Assembly (NCBI GenBank): GCA_033220425.1
Contig: CM065653.1
Coordinates: 3,782,001-3,846,000 of the forward strand
Length of the DNA: 64,000 nucleotides
From: Lepraria neglecta
Taxonomy: Eukaryota > Ascomycota > Lecanoromycetes > Lecanorales > Stereocaulaceae
Direction of reading: 5' to 3'
Of the stretch, positions 20,131-32,465 are shown piece by piece. Every line of letters begins with the position of its first letter. The first letter of the stretch is position 1. The translations under genes and the position numbers were made by a program. The notes under the pieces were generated by a model. That model was not told the origin of the DNA. It saw only the letters and a list, made by a program, of their open reading frames with translations, and did no database searches.

Positions 20131-22661
20131 TGCAATATGTACGAACGGTAGTGCTAAGTTCGATGATGTTCACTCATTTCTGTGGATCACGCTTCGTTAG
20201 AAGAGATAGTGAGTATTTTTGTTTTTCTGAATTTCGAAAGGGGATGCTGCCTTTTTGCTACAGAGCTCTTGGTCGTGGTGGAATGGCTGTGTTTCAGGAT
20301 GTGGCAGACGCTAACCGAAGCTACGCCTGCTCCTCATGGCAGGCAAGAATTCAGGAGGTGAGAGACTCAGCGGCTGAGTGTGCAACACTATGCCTTATGT
20401 AGACAACAGGATTGTTGCAAGATCGAAGCAGCCAAATCAGATCAATTCGGACAGCCTCATTCACCTGATCGTTGTCGAAGTCGGTCACAATTTCCAATCC
20501 TCGGTCTCAAAAGTTACAGTATCGGTACCAGCGAAGCTCCCGCACCCTAAGCCAACATGGTGTGGACTTGACGCATTTCCTTCTCATCTTTACAGCAAGC
20601 TTAATTTGTAGCAGCTGCCAAAAGCCAAAAGGTATAGTCACGATCGTACAACCCATATTGGATGAGCGGATGGAGCGCCCCACACAGGATCCATTTGTTG
20701 ACACTCGTATTGTGGTGATCGTTGGTGCCCTGCGTCCGCGCAGACAGGATTCCACCACCACTTCCTGAAAAACTTGGCGACTCCTACCGCCAAAATGACC
20801 TGCCCTAAGTTAGCGAGGGTCATTCTCTTCCACCTTCCCTTTCCGGCGCCTGCAGGTCCAAGCCGAGCTGACCGAGCGCCGCTGTCGCCTGATCGCAGAC
20901 AAAAATGCCCTTCGCGCCACACGTACCATCTATTACTATAATAGCCGGCCACGCGTCTAACAGCTGAGGCTGACTACAAAATTGGCTCACACTATGCACG
21001 TAAAAACAACCATAGTTGAGCCTCCATATGTTGTGTTACTCCCAGCCGATCAATATCGAAGACTGCGCAGCGCCACAATCCGGGGCGCATCATGGCTAGC
21101 AGGTCTCCAGAAGCCATTTGTGAGTAAAACACCTCTGCGCACATACGCTATAAGTTAAATTTGTAACCACAAAAGGTTCAAAGTTGTCTAAATCTTCAAC
21201 CCTGCCCGCACAACTATTGTATCAAACATCTTAGTGGTGTGTGTACAGTGACATCGAACAATATAGGGCTGCTCGCTCTTCAGACGCCGCGAGTCTTGCC
21301 GTCTCTACATATCACTCCAGCTGCTCGTCGAGGCGTCAGGGCGTCAAGTCATCAACGAGATGATAGAGAATATTATGGAGGTTGATGTGCATCCCATTTT
21401 GCCTGCCAGGATCGTCTACGGGTGATGCTGTGGGCTCAATTGTCTGGCTTCCTAATATCATGATAAGGCCCTGACCTCTTGAAAACGTTTCATGTTGAAT
21501 TGATGATTTGACGTGCAAGTCAAATTTTCGAGAGTCAGATCGATGGAGTGGAAAATGATCTTGATGCGGTCCAGTTTCTGGCCCCATAACGATCCAGCTC
21601 TGCTGCTCGCAAGAGTGAAATCCAAGGGCTGTCCTTGATGTGCAATAGTAAAGCCTATAGTCAAACTGCCGAGATTTCGATTGGCAGGGCCTAGCCCAAG
21701 GGATTTGCTGGAAACGGCTGGACCGGGACAGAGTGGTCAACGGACATTAGCGCGAGAATTCATCTGCCTCTGAGATGCCTTGCGTACATAAATACGAGAG
21801 CAACTTTGACAACCCGTTGGACACTGCGAGTAGTGACAAGGTCGCCTTGAAAAATTTAGTATGTCTGGTGCCGCAAGCCCTTAGTAGAGAATTCCAAATC
21901 AACTATCAAGATCCCTCGCTCAGACGTCAAGCACATTCCAAGATACAAATATGTGACACTTCTCAAGGTCTCAAGTGAGTTGAGCTCCATTCTTTTCTGC
22001 ATCGACATAAAGTCAATCATCTCATCGCTCCAGACCCCTGCAATTTCAGGACTCACACTGCCGCCCGGATTATTGGAAATGGCGGCCAATTCTTGATCGA
22101 TCACCTACCCGACAAGACTTTTATCAGTTCTTGCACTTTCATTTCCACGGCATGGGCGTTGTTATCTTCGTGGTTGTATGTTTCGTAGGGCACTCAGGGC
22201 GAAGTCAATTGCTTATCGGCTCCATCATTCGCAACGCAGTAGTGATACTGATGTGCGTTGACTTGCATGGTAAATATAAGGAGCCGCTTTCTCCCCTTCT
22301 TCTCGTGGTCTCACATCATTCCCTCGTGCAAAAATCGCTCCAAAACTACAACGCTGCCCATATCTCTTGTCAGAGGGTTCCCTTTACCACATTGGTCCTA
22401 CCTTTGTACGTCCTCCTATTGGCCCGTTGGAACCATTCGAAAGAAAACTGGTTCCAGAGTGTGGAACCACTCTCATCAGCTGGCTACAGCTGGACCCATC
22501 CTTGGATGTAGGTCGTCGGGCCACGTGATGGACCCTGCATACGTTAGTGTGGTGGGTCCAGCTGTAAAAGGTGGGTATACCTGTAACGCACGCAGGATAA
22601 AGAGGGGGACCTCCTCCCCCGCCATGATGGCATTCATTGCCAGCCTTTATACCATACCATC
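20131..22661. other. Spacer between ZF-C and SSP-4
   Basis: No domain is recognised. Around 22225-22266 a frame reads IIRNAVVILM..DLHG and then GTAAAT, which faintly resembles the SSP family block with its splice donor. It lacks the NITWR core and no GWPA exon follows, so it is not called. Other open frames are short and overlapping. Confidence 0.35.
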
Positions 22662-23161
22662 ATGCGCATCTCTATCTCTATCATACTCGCCCTGAGCATA
22701 ACTCAGATAACCTTATCCTCTCACTTCTCAACCCAGCCTGACAAGTTCAGCCTTAGCCTGATCATACATGACAGTATCAACACTCGATACACGTGCACTC
22801 CTAGTCAATTCGCCGTCTCAACCCCTTGTCGCTCGAAGCGGACCCATGAAAGAGACATCTCCATAACGCCAGGCTCCTCGCCAGTGTCACCAAATACCAG
22901 CACAAGTACCACTAGTGGCTTTGCCTCGGGGTCCGAGCCTGGATTTCCCAGCGTCGATGCCATTATTACAAGGGCCTTTCGGGCAGTCATCACCATCCTC
23001 AGCCTGCTTAATATCAACATCACCTGGCGGCTTCATGGTAGGGCACATCCCCTTACAGCCTTGGAACACGCTGACGACTATCAATAGCGCACCATGCAGG
23101 ACATCGACTTCGTCTAGCTCGGGACAACATCTACCTCGACAGGCATGGATGGCCGGTATAA
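22662..23161 (+). CDS. SSP-4: small secreted protein, intact copy
   Basis: Exon 1 is 22662-23037 and exon 2 is 23100-23161, 145 aa in total. The signal peptide is MRISISIILALSITQITLSS. The middle has spaced cysteines (YTCTPS, TPCRSKR), a dibasic site and a Ser/Thr/Pro-rich linker (DISITPGSSPVSP), followed by the family block FRAVITIL...NINITWRLH. The 62-nt intron (23038-23099) has donor GTAGGG, a consensus branch GCTGAC and acceptor TGCAG. Exon 2 reads HRLRLARDNIYLDRHGWPV and stops, matching the ends of the other copies. Reading through instead gives a different tail ending at 23087. No known family is recognised. Confidence 0.68.
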
Positions 23162-23771
23162 AGGTTAAGCTACCGCCAACGGTAAGCAATCCTAAACACC
23201 GATGAATAGGAATACATTGGCCATGATCTTACTCAGCTTCTATACCATGAAGCCCACGAAAAACGATGTGTCTTCAAAAGCCGCCCTTTGCTTTTCGATT
23301 CAGACACTTGAACCTCCCCGACGCGAGCCTCGCCATCCATCATAGACCACCCGCGCTCAGAGCTCATCACGAGTTTCATGCTCCAGTTTTCCCCTCGGCG
23401 ACCACCTTCAGCCTATTATGCTCGAAAGCCCCATAGCAAGCCCAGCCAGCCATCCTAGTTCTTGACAGTCACTTCCGACGCTCTTACCCACCAATATACA
23501 CTCATTCATCCACTCTCGTTCCTGCGGCCCTAACATCCCCGACGCTGGCCAGATATTCAAGGACTTCACGACACAGTCAAGATTATAGGAACGGTTGTTG
23601 GGTAAGGTAGATAATATGATTTGATAGGAGATGGATATAGATGGCAGATATATAGTAGCTAGCAGCGCTCGTAAACGCGCGCGCTCGCTCAAACAACACA
23701 ACACAATAGACATTGGCCAGACCATAGTCGCCTTGGTATATAACAATGAAATCACAAAAAACACATCACAT
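23162..23771. other. Spacer, right border of the SSP/ZF array
   Basis: This is the convergent 3' region of SSP-4 and the F-box/UBA gene. Nothing beyond probable untranslated sequence is seen. Confidence 0.4.
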
Positions 23772-26700
23772 TCAATACCTTACCCCCAACCCCACAGCCT
23801 CCCTAATAGCGCTCTCAGGACTAACGGGGCTCCTAGCCTGCTCCCTCTGCTGAATCGGTCCCCTATAAGTTGCATGCATCAAACCCCCCACATCCCTCTT
23901 CCTTTCCCTCACCAACCACTCCATCGCCGCAGCAAAATCAATCGAATTCCCTGTATCAGTCTCCGCAAGTGCTTTCTTGCACTTATGCTGCTCAAACCCC
24001 ATAGCCACTAATCTCTCAACAGCGACGTCAACGGGATCTCTTACTTGAGGACCAGCGGGCACGACGAGCGAGGAGATGAAGGTCTTGGAGGTATCGGTTT
24101 CGGAGGGTGTTTTTTGGTGGTGGGAGAGTTTAGGCATTGGTGGGGCGGATGCAGAGTCGAGGGCTGCGAGCACGGAGGGGAATTCTGACATTGGGCGGTC
24201 TTCGGAGGGTGGGAGGGCTTTGAAAGCGGGATCGTTGCGCTTTGCGCGGATTTCGGCTGCGTGGCGGGCGCAGCGCCAGCGGGCGGCGATGGGGTCGTTC
24301 ATTTCTGGGGATCCGTTTCTTGGAGAGGTGGGTTCGTTGATGGTGGCGGCCATGGGGGAGGCGATGGGAGAGGTGGGGTGGCGAAGGGTCATTTTCTCTT
24401 GGTAGACGCGGGAGACGGCTTCCTTGAGAAAGGTGGCGCGGGAGACGGGCGGTGGAGTCCAGGTTGTGTAGCCGCGGGAGCGGGCGTGGGCGAAGGTTTG
24501 GGGGGTTGGGGAGGTGGCGGCTGAGACGTCGAGGACGGTTGGTGGGGCGAGGGTGAGGAGGTGGTAAGTCCATTCCTCTAGAAGGATGTTAGCAGGTTTG
24601 GGGGAGGGGGAGTGGGAGTGAGAATGACATACCGAGAACTGTGTCTTCCTTCTCAACATCGCCAGCGGCGATGTCTGCATTTTGGAAGATACCGTATTCC
24701 CTCGCTTCTTGTCGTCGGCCTTGGAAGCCACGGACAAGAACACCGAGGCAGGTCCAGATCTCCGTCATGTCGTAGAGATCTTCAGCTGAGAGTCCAGCTG
24801 CGTTGCCTCTGCCAAATGAGGTCGGCGAGCTGTACAGGACGCTGTTCCTCGCGACATCGGAACCAAGGTCCATCGCATTCTTGTTACGTCGCTGTTGAGC
24901 TGCCAATTGGCCACCTCTCAACCAGTCCATCTGAGCAATAATGTCATCTTCACTGTTTGAGCCACAACCGAAGACTTGGCAGAAGGTCCACACACGCCAG
25001 AAGGCATCATCGATCTGGGACGCTCGCTCAGTCTCGCCACCTGCAAGAGCAGTGATGGTATCAGCGCGGAGGAATGATTCGCAATGGATCAAGATCATCG
25101 ACTTGAGAGCAACCATAGTGTACATGTCCCTCATGTAGTGCTGGAGGTAGAGCGATGGTGAGTAATCGAGTCTTGGGGATTCATTGTGAACTCCCTCGAG
25201 ACCAGGGTACGGTGGGCTCATCTCACGAAGCTCCCACGCAGCTGTAGACATGCCGTAAAGAGCGTTCTTCATCAAAGGAAGCTCGTGTCGCTTGTATGTA
25301 CGGTAGAAGCCTCGGCTGACGGTAGCGCATGCAAACAGATCTTGGAGGTTCTCGAGATTCTGAAGGATACGAAGAAGAACCTTCTCAGCTGCATCGGCAG
25401 AGATCATGCGCTCGACTTCTTCAGCAGTCATAGAGTCGTCCATCTCAGTCCTGATGGTCAGGCCTGGAGAAGGCAGACTGGCATACATATCTGGAATCTC
25501 AGACATGGCGATAGAGCTTAGAGAGCGGGCTCGCACATCATCTTCCAGGCGGCCTCGTCTTTGTAGAGGATGTACATTGCTCTCATCGGCAAGCGCAATG
25601 GAAATCTCGACTTGTGAGTCCTCCTCTTTGATCGCAGTCACGTGCACAGAAGGTGTAAACGGTTCTTTCTCCGAAGTAGTGGGTCGCTTTCTTTCCGGCG
25701 TAGCACCACTACTCTGTTCCTGCAAGGGCAACTCGACTGACGATCCTGAATCCCTCCGCTCGTTAGTTGCATAATGCGAGTCATTCTTAGGGCTGAGCAA
25801 TTCCAGCCTTGCACGGACTTCCTCGAAAGCATAATCTGGAATTGACGAAACATCAGTCTCTGGAGTGGCCGAGTCCTCCCTCGACATCGTAGTAGGAGAG
25901 GATGAGGAGTCGTCGTAGTTAGTGTGAGGGGATCCACTAGAACTCCAGTTAGATTCCGTGCTTCGTTCCCGCTCCATCGTCACGCTAGTGGCGACGCTAG
26001 GAGTTTTGCCGAGAACCCGCTCCGCCTTCATGCTTGAACCCTTCATTGGCAAAGATGTCGATACACGTTTGCGCAAAACATCTTCCAACGAACTTTCTCT
26101 CGAATGCGTCCTTGGGTCTGACTTCATCTGCATTGCGACGTGAAGAGTGTTTGACTTCTTGATGAATCCCTTGCGACTGGTGATGCTGCCATCGCTTGAC
26201 ATTATTGACGGAGTGAATGATTTGGGTGGTGGAGGTGCTTGTCGTGATGGTACCATGGTGTTGGGTCCGCGACTGATTTGAAGCGGGTCATGTACGGCGG
26301 GAGCGGTAGCATGGTATGTTGGCTCTTCGTTGATCGTGTGGAGATGGGCCTCTAATTCTAACTGCGCTTGACTTAATGATGGTTCGATGTGAGTATAGAA
26401 GCCCGAGTTTATAGTAGGGCTTGTCTTGGTGAATGCCTCATCAAGAGCGTCGAGGTCGGCGGGGGTGTACTTGGAGCGAAGGGAGGACATTCGAGATAGG
26501 AAGTGCGATGAGCTATCGATGGTAGAGCTACGCCGGATGTTGAGAGGTGACGGAACTTTGCGTCGGGCCTTCATGCTACCTGGTCGAGAGTAGCTGGACA
26601 CATTCAGTGGCGACAGATCAGCCATTCCTGGCTCCGGCGGCAGAGGTTTGTTCAGGTCAGTACCGAGATTGGTGGTGCTCTTTGCGCCTCTCAGCTTGCT

Positions 26701-27891
26701 AGAGAATCTGGTTGTGAGTGGCATGCCATCGAATACACCCGCCGCGGCAGGCGAAATGATCGAGAAAGCCATGCTATGCTTTCGCTCAACCTTTGGTTTG
26801 TCAGCGCCAGCATCTTCTGTCAAGCTTGACATTGAGGAGCGACCACTGTAGACTGATGACCTGTCATCATGATCGGCGGTATTATCCGAAAAGTCAGAAC
26901 TCGCCGACTTCTCCAGTGTGGGTGTGGGTGCGTCCTCAGGCATGTCATTGGTCATTTCCTCGAGCGAGAAAGCCGAGAAGGGTCTCCTGGGCTTTGGCAT
27001 CTCGACTGCAGACAGCGGAGAGATGACCGATAACCTTGCAGGAGCCTCACCCTCTTGCCTAGTTGTCGACGATGGAGGCGAGACTTGCTGTGTTCGTGTC
27101 TGACGAGACCGTGCACTTGTCTTTGACCTGTTCATCTGATTTACTAGGTGGGCCGAGGATGTAGGTCGCCTTATTGGTTGCGAGTCTGGAATCGTGACGT
27201 GGATCTTTGGTCTCCGGTGTTTGGCGGAGGGTATGTCCTTAGTGTCCATGTGGAAGTTAACCTCCATTGAGTCGGCGGTCATAGCGCTCATGTCCGAATC
27301 CGGTCTCAGTTCAGCAGCTGGTGCCGTCTTGAGCCGTTGGGTTGCAGCAGGCTGTGGCCTTTCATTCCCTCCCAGGCCAAATGCTTGTGACAGGTACTGG
27401 TCATAAGCAATCTGGCGGTACGAGTTCTCCATTTTGCTCAATGCCGGTCGTGAGAACTTCCCATCCCGCAGCACATTCTCCTTGCCAGTCCCAACTTCCC
27501 GATGTCCACCAGTATGGTGCCTCGAAAGGTCTTGTGCTTGCCTGCAATAACGCTCTTTCTGGGATGCGGCGTCCATCAGGTCGAGATGCTTCGGGTACCT
27601 GCTGACGACAGGTGCATGTGCAGAATTGGTGGATTGATTCGATTTTGTAGAGGTGTCAGACTCGTTGCTGTTCTTCTTGCGATGCAAGCTTCTCATCATC
27701 TTGTCGGATATAGTTCTTGAACGACCATGAGTAAGCCCGTAGTCACGTTCTGGGATGTTGGTAACAGGTGGTTTGTTCGAAGCAGAATGTTTGAACTTGG
27801 AATTGAGACTATGTGTCCTTCGTAAGCTCGTGCTGCGGTCCATCCGCTGAGATGAGGGAGCGAATATGATTCCACAGCCCGGGGCAGCCAT
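23772..27891 (-). CDS. Large conserved protein with F-box-like region and C-terminal UBA domain
   Basis: Exon 1 is 27891-24633 and exon 2 is 24577-23772, joined across a 55-nt intron (24578-24632; GTATGT donor, GCTAAC branch, CTAG acceptor), giving about 1354 aa. The start has a good context (AACATGGCTGCC). The first 800 residues are Ser/Pro/Arg-rich and probably disordered. Around residues 825-880 an F-box-like helical region appears (VLLRILQNLENLQDLFACATVSRGFYR), followed by a conserved helical domain (residues 900-1090) rich in aromatic positions. The end of exon 2 has a UBA-type fold (VERLVAMGFEQHKCKKAL...MEWLV). Both ends suggest a role in ubiquitin-linked recruitment, which is inference. 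Codon use looks normal and the gene is intact. Confidence 0.85.
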
Positions 27892-30800
27892 GTTGGGGGC
27901 CTGAAGGTGGTGATCCGTAGGCGAAATGAAATGTTTCTAAATGACGGCACAGCCTACCATTAGCCAAGGCCACATGTAAGCAGTACGAAAACACGAATCG
28001 GTCACGTACAGGTCATAAGCACAGTAAGGTAATCGCCCGTTCGTATGAGGATCAGGCTTCCCAATCCTCCTTTGACTCGGCGCAATTCCTCTGGAACGCT
28101 TCCTGAGAGTCAAATCGGAGAGTCCGTCGAGCTGTTTCGGAGTTAGGTCTTAAGCGAGTACAACTGAATGTCTCAGCTTCCAATGAACAATGACGATGAT
28201 CACAACGAGCAAAGAACAATTGAAGGTGTACAGAAAGCTGAATCGGAAGAGAAAGGGACGAAAGGGAATTGGATGACATAGAAGTGCGAATACCTCTACT
28301 TTTGCGCATGTTACACACTTTGCGACGGGGTCGTGTTGGTGCGGCCTGCTGTGCGCACAGCAGCAACAGTGGGCAGTCGCATGGGCAGATCTGACACGAG
28401 CAAGGGCCAGGCAGGAATACCTGGCACACAAGCGATCGGCGGATTCGGCGCATCATCATTGTGAAACCAGCCGATGGGATCAGACTGCCAAGCTTGAGAC
28501 GGAGGGCTCGTAACGTTTGGTTGTAGACGACAAATTTTTGCTTGCTGCGGCAAGGTGGCCTCGCAGAATATGCCCCCAAAGTCCAAACTGATGTTGGGTT
28601 GGAAATAAACTGTATTTTTCGCCGGGCGGTTTCAGACTAGGAGCTAGTCTTGGGCGCTGAGGTACCTCGCACGCCTAAAATACGCGGAACAGGTACTTAA
28701 TCCCGGGATCGTGAACCGCGATCTCTCATCGTTGCCATGATTATGTGATACGGAGAATCGCAGCAGTAAGAACACAATGTCCTAATCCTCCGTAGCGATC
28801 CAGTCACTCCTGGAGCATCTGATACAATCAAAATCCTCTACACAACAAAAGCTGTGCCTATCACTCAATTGCAAGTGGGTGCGGGTCGAAAAAAAAGGTC
28901 TCAAGCTACCAGCCGAAACCCTCATTGAAGCGTAAAGCGTCTTAAACCACCAGACCTCAAGGCTCGGCACAGTGGATAAAGTTGCGACTTGAGAGTCATG
29001 CGTGCCGTATCATTGGAGGTCTAATGCACTTTAGCATACAAATCGGCCGATGGTAATGATTCCAACGGACTCTATTGCTCACGTGGCCAAGATCGTCTTG
29101 TCTTAAACTATATTTTCCTCCAACACACGGAACACTTAAAACCCACGATTAATGCTCCGAAGCGTTTCCGTACGTCATCCCGTGGGATGTAAAGGGTATT
29201 TACAGGTGCGCTTGGCATAATGGGTTCCTGACTGAACTGCCTGGCCCACCCACCTGGTCGTCGCCAATTGGCCCCCAATTGCCGACAAGAGATTCAAAAG
29301 GACTGGATGTGCTGCGAGAACCCAATCCTGATCCTGGATTTCATATACTGACATACGGAATCATGAGTCTTCAGCGGTGAGATCGCAACAGTTGCAGTGG
29401 AGCTCCAGTGACTGCACCTGATCTGCCTCGCTAGTACGCCACAGCGTAGACGACAAAGATACCCAATCATCTATCTCACATATCTCGCTTGAATATCCTT
29501 TCTGCATACCATTGCCCATAGACATGCTGACGAAAAGTCTCAGGCCATCAGGCGACCCCAACTCCTCGATGTTGGTTGCCTGTTGGCCTCAATAAAAATT
29601 TACATAATGATGATCTTTTAGGCATACAACAACAACCCTCTTCTCAGCAAACTCGTATCGCCTCCAGTATGGAACGCGTAACTTCCACCAGTCATAGCGC
29701 TGCATCTTGTCGCAAGCACCCGCATACAGCGACCTACATTCCGACCCACGGTCCACGATACAAAGCTACAAACAATCCACTGGCTTTTCTGCGTGGGGTC
29801 TGAGACCTTTTTTGAAACTCGGTCTCGTGCTTGCTCCTAGGCGCGGCTTTACCCGCGACCCAGAAGCGTGGTTCGAACTCGTGCCGCATAGGCCACGTTT
29901 CATATATTATTGTCGGTCGGGCGTATTTATGTACCCTGCTATTGCGTGCATGAACGACAAAAGTTGCGGTTTGTATATTAGCGGCTCCCTGCGCTCAAAT
30001 TAGTCTTGTCATATATTGATGATACCGTTCAAATTGATTGCCTAGGCATCAGTTATCTTGGGGCCTCTGATTTCTGTAAGATTTGGGAAGCTATTGTGTC
30101 TGCAACAGGCCAGTAAAAGGGCCGACTTGACTGAAACCAGTGTTCAGCTGTGCCCCAACACAGTTCCAACTCCCCTCTTCTCCATGGATCTTGCAAGTGC
30201 CAACAACTCGACTTTGCTCTATCTGGGCTCGGCTTGCGAGTGAGACAAGGATGTCCACGTTTTAGACATAAAGTCGTGTGCATGCCCCTGGACCCGGTCT
30301 AAGTTGCTGTCTTCTAATCCGAGCTCATTGTCGGTAGCGAACGAGAATTTGCATGTCTTAATGTACAGTGGGCTTCAGCATCTAAGCAAGGTACAGATCA
30401 CGACAGCTTCGGGAGGCCTGTTCCAGAAGAGTTATTCGTCATGGCTTTGTTTTAAGTGTGATGAAGCTCAGACTAGAATGCTTTAGCCTCGAGATGGCTC
30501 TACTCACAGGGTTGTTTCTCTAGATCTTGTGGTGATAAACGTTAATGAAATGAAGTTTGTCAACGCCGCAAGCTTGTCTTATTGACTTCAGAACCTTTTC
30601 TTATTGACTTCAGAATCTTTTACTATGAAGAAACGTGAACAGGCATTACTGTGAAAGCTAACCTATCCATACTACACACATTACGTTGCCGAAACTCATG
30701 CCGTACACTTGTTGAAGGCATTGTGAACCTACTTATCGAACTCTAGTCTTGGTTACGTGTCTAGTATTCAAGAGTTATTCACTCGAGCAGGCAATGTGTT

Positions 30801-32465
30801 ACGTCATGTGTAAAATGCGCTGTCAAAGCTTACCTATGTTCTATATGCTCTGTGATGCCATGACCTATGAATTACCATAGAATGTCTCTCCAATACAATA
30901 TCATTCTCATATACCATCCAGCATTTTCGAAGGCTCCAACTCTACTGGACTGCCTTTCATTCAAGCTTCTCTCTACACCCAAACAACAAGCGCTTGTTTG
31001 TGCACCTCTTAATTAAATATAATCCCCCCACGTGTCCTCAACGACAGCTAAGTCTCCACATTCCCTTACATTGTCACGGGGGGTAATAGGATCTCGCTTG
31101 CCCTACTATCCGCTCGTCTCGTCAGCACTAGTGGGTCTTTGCGCTTAACGCAAGGTCGCTTGTGAGTACACGCATAACATCTAAAACACAGAGCGACTAC
31201 CGATTTGGAGTCAGCTGAGTCACACGGTATAAGGTGTCAGACATCTTTTGCTGTTCTTTGTTCTCGAGAAAGTTGGTCCTCGAGTTGATGCCGGGCAGGT
31301 CCGTTTCAGCTGCCTGAATTGGGCCGAATTTGGGCGAATTCTTGCAGTACTTAACCAATCGAAGGGAAGTTTCTACCAGGCCAATTTGAAATTTGTAGAT
31401 CAAGTATATAGCCCAGTCCCCATTCAGTAACCAATTTTACAGCTCTGTTTGAGCACCCAGCGGAGCCAAGAGCCAAATTCTTGAGACTTTGCAGAACTGT
31501 GGCGCTTCCTATGCTCCGAAGCGTGAAATACCAATCTCAATACCTAATCTTATTTGATCGACTGTATGCAATTGATTCCTGGCAGGGGACTGTCAGCGGG
31601 CTGTCCAGTGTCTTCTCGAATCCGTGAGTGCCACGGTAAGAAAATTGTGATTACTGCAGACCATGATAATGGACCTTGGAAGATACCAGCAAAGGCGAGA
31701 CTATTCACGCTTATAATCGAAGAAGATAGTGCAACATTGTCCTGCCTAACGCGCAGATTGTTCCGGGCTGATGTTATTTAAAATCAAATTATACAGTCAT
31801 AATAGATAGCATTTGGAGGGGCTTGATACTTTAACGCTCGACCTTGATAGCTTTAGAGTTCTCATGTACATTAATAGATCCTATTCCTCTTGCCGTATGT
31901 TAGCAGATTTACTCAAGTGTAGATCATGTTCATATAAAATTCTAGCTACTTAGGACTTATGAGCATATTCCGGCCCATTTTTCACTGCCAGTCGAGGACT
32001 CAGGAAGTGCTAGTCATTGATCAATGTGCAAGGTCTCAATGGAGATTACAGTGCAGATGCTCGTAAAGGAATTCTGTTAATTTTACTGCTATGGAATGTA
32101 CGTCAAGATCGTAATATCATAAACATTCTGAGAATTCCCTTGACTAAAAAACCGACCGACAGCGCCTGCAACATGACAGAGTAAAAGTGTGGCCAGAATT
32201 GACAATGATTCAGATTTCTTGAATCTCACTTGTCTCCGTACCGAACGTTCGCCAAGTCAATGAAGAATAGGCTATTGAACCTGCCATCTTGATCGTGTAG
32301 TGACATGAGGCATGCAGGCACCTTCAGCAAAGCATGACTGCCATCCGTTCCCGGCTTCGAGGGCGCAGCACCATCAAGCAGGCTTGCGAACCGTATGGGT
32401 AAAGCCGCGGGAGGTACGATATATTGCGAAATGGTGTCGCGTTAGAGTTGACTGACTGAGTGTGT
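27892..32465. other. 4.6 kb without a supported gene
   Basis: The part next to 27.9 kb is probably the promoter and 5' UTR of the F-box/UBA gene; the minus-strand frames at 28052-28579 overlap each other and show no domain. The remainder has only short frames. A 22-bp unit TCTTATTGACTTCAGAAYCTTT is tandemly duplicated at about 30577-30620. No transposon ends, tRNA or CRISPR-like array is seen. Confidence 0.45.

Noticed and set aside
22225-22270. Possible fifth SSP copy (IIRNAVVILM..DLHG followed by GTAAAT)
   Set aside because: The NITWR core is absent and no second exon ending GWPA/GWPV follows.
28052-28586. Overlapping minus-strand frames upstream of the F-box/UBA gene
   Set aside because: Three frames overlap, none has a domain; more likely 5' UTR or promoter.
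29846-29905. GGTTCGAAC suggesting a tRNA T-arm
   Set aside because: Flanking bases do not form the 5-bp stem and no other arms are seen.
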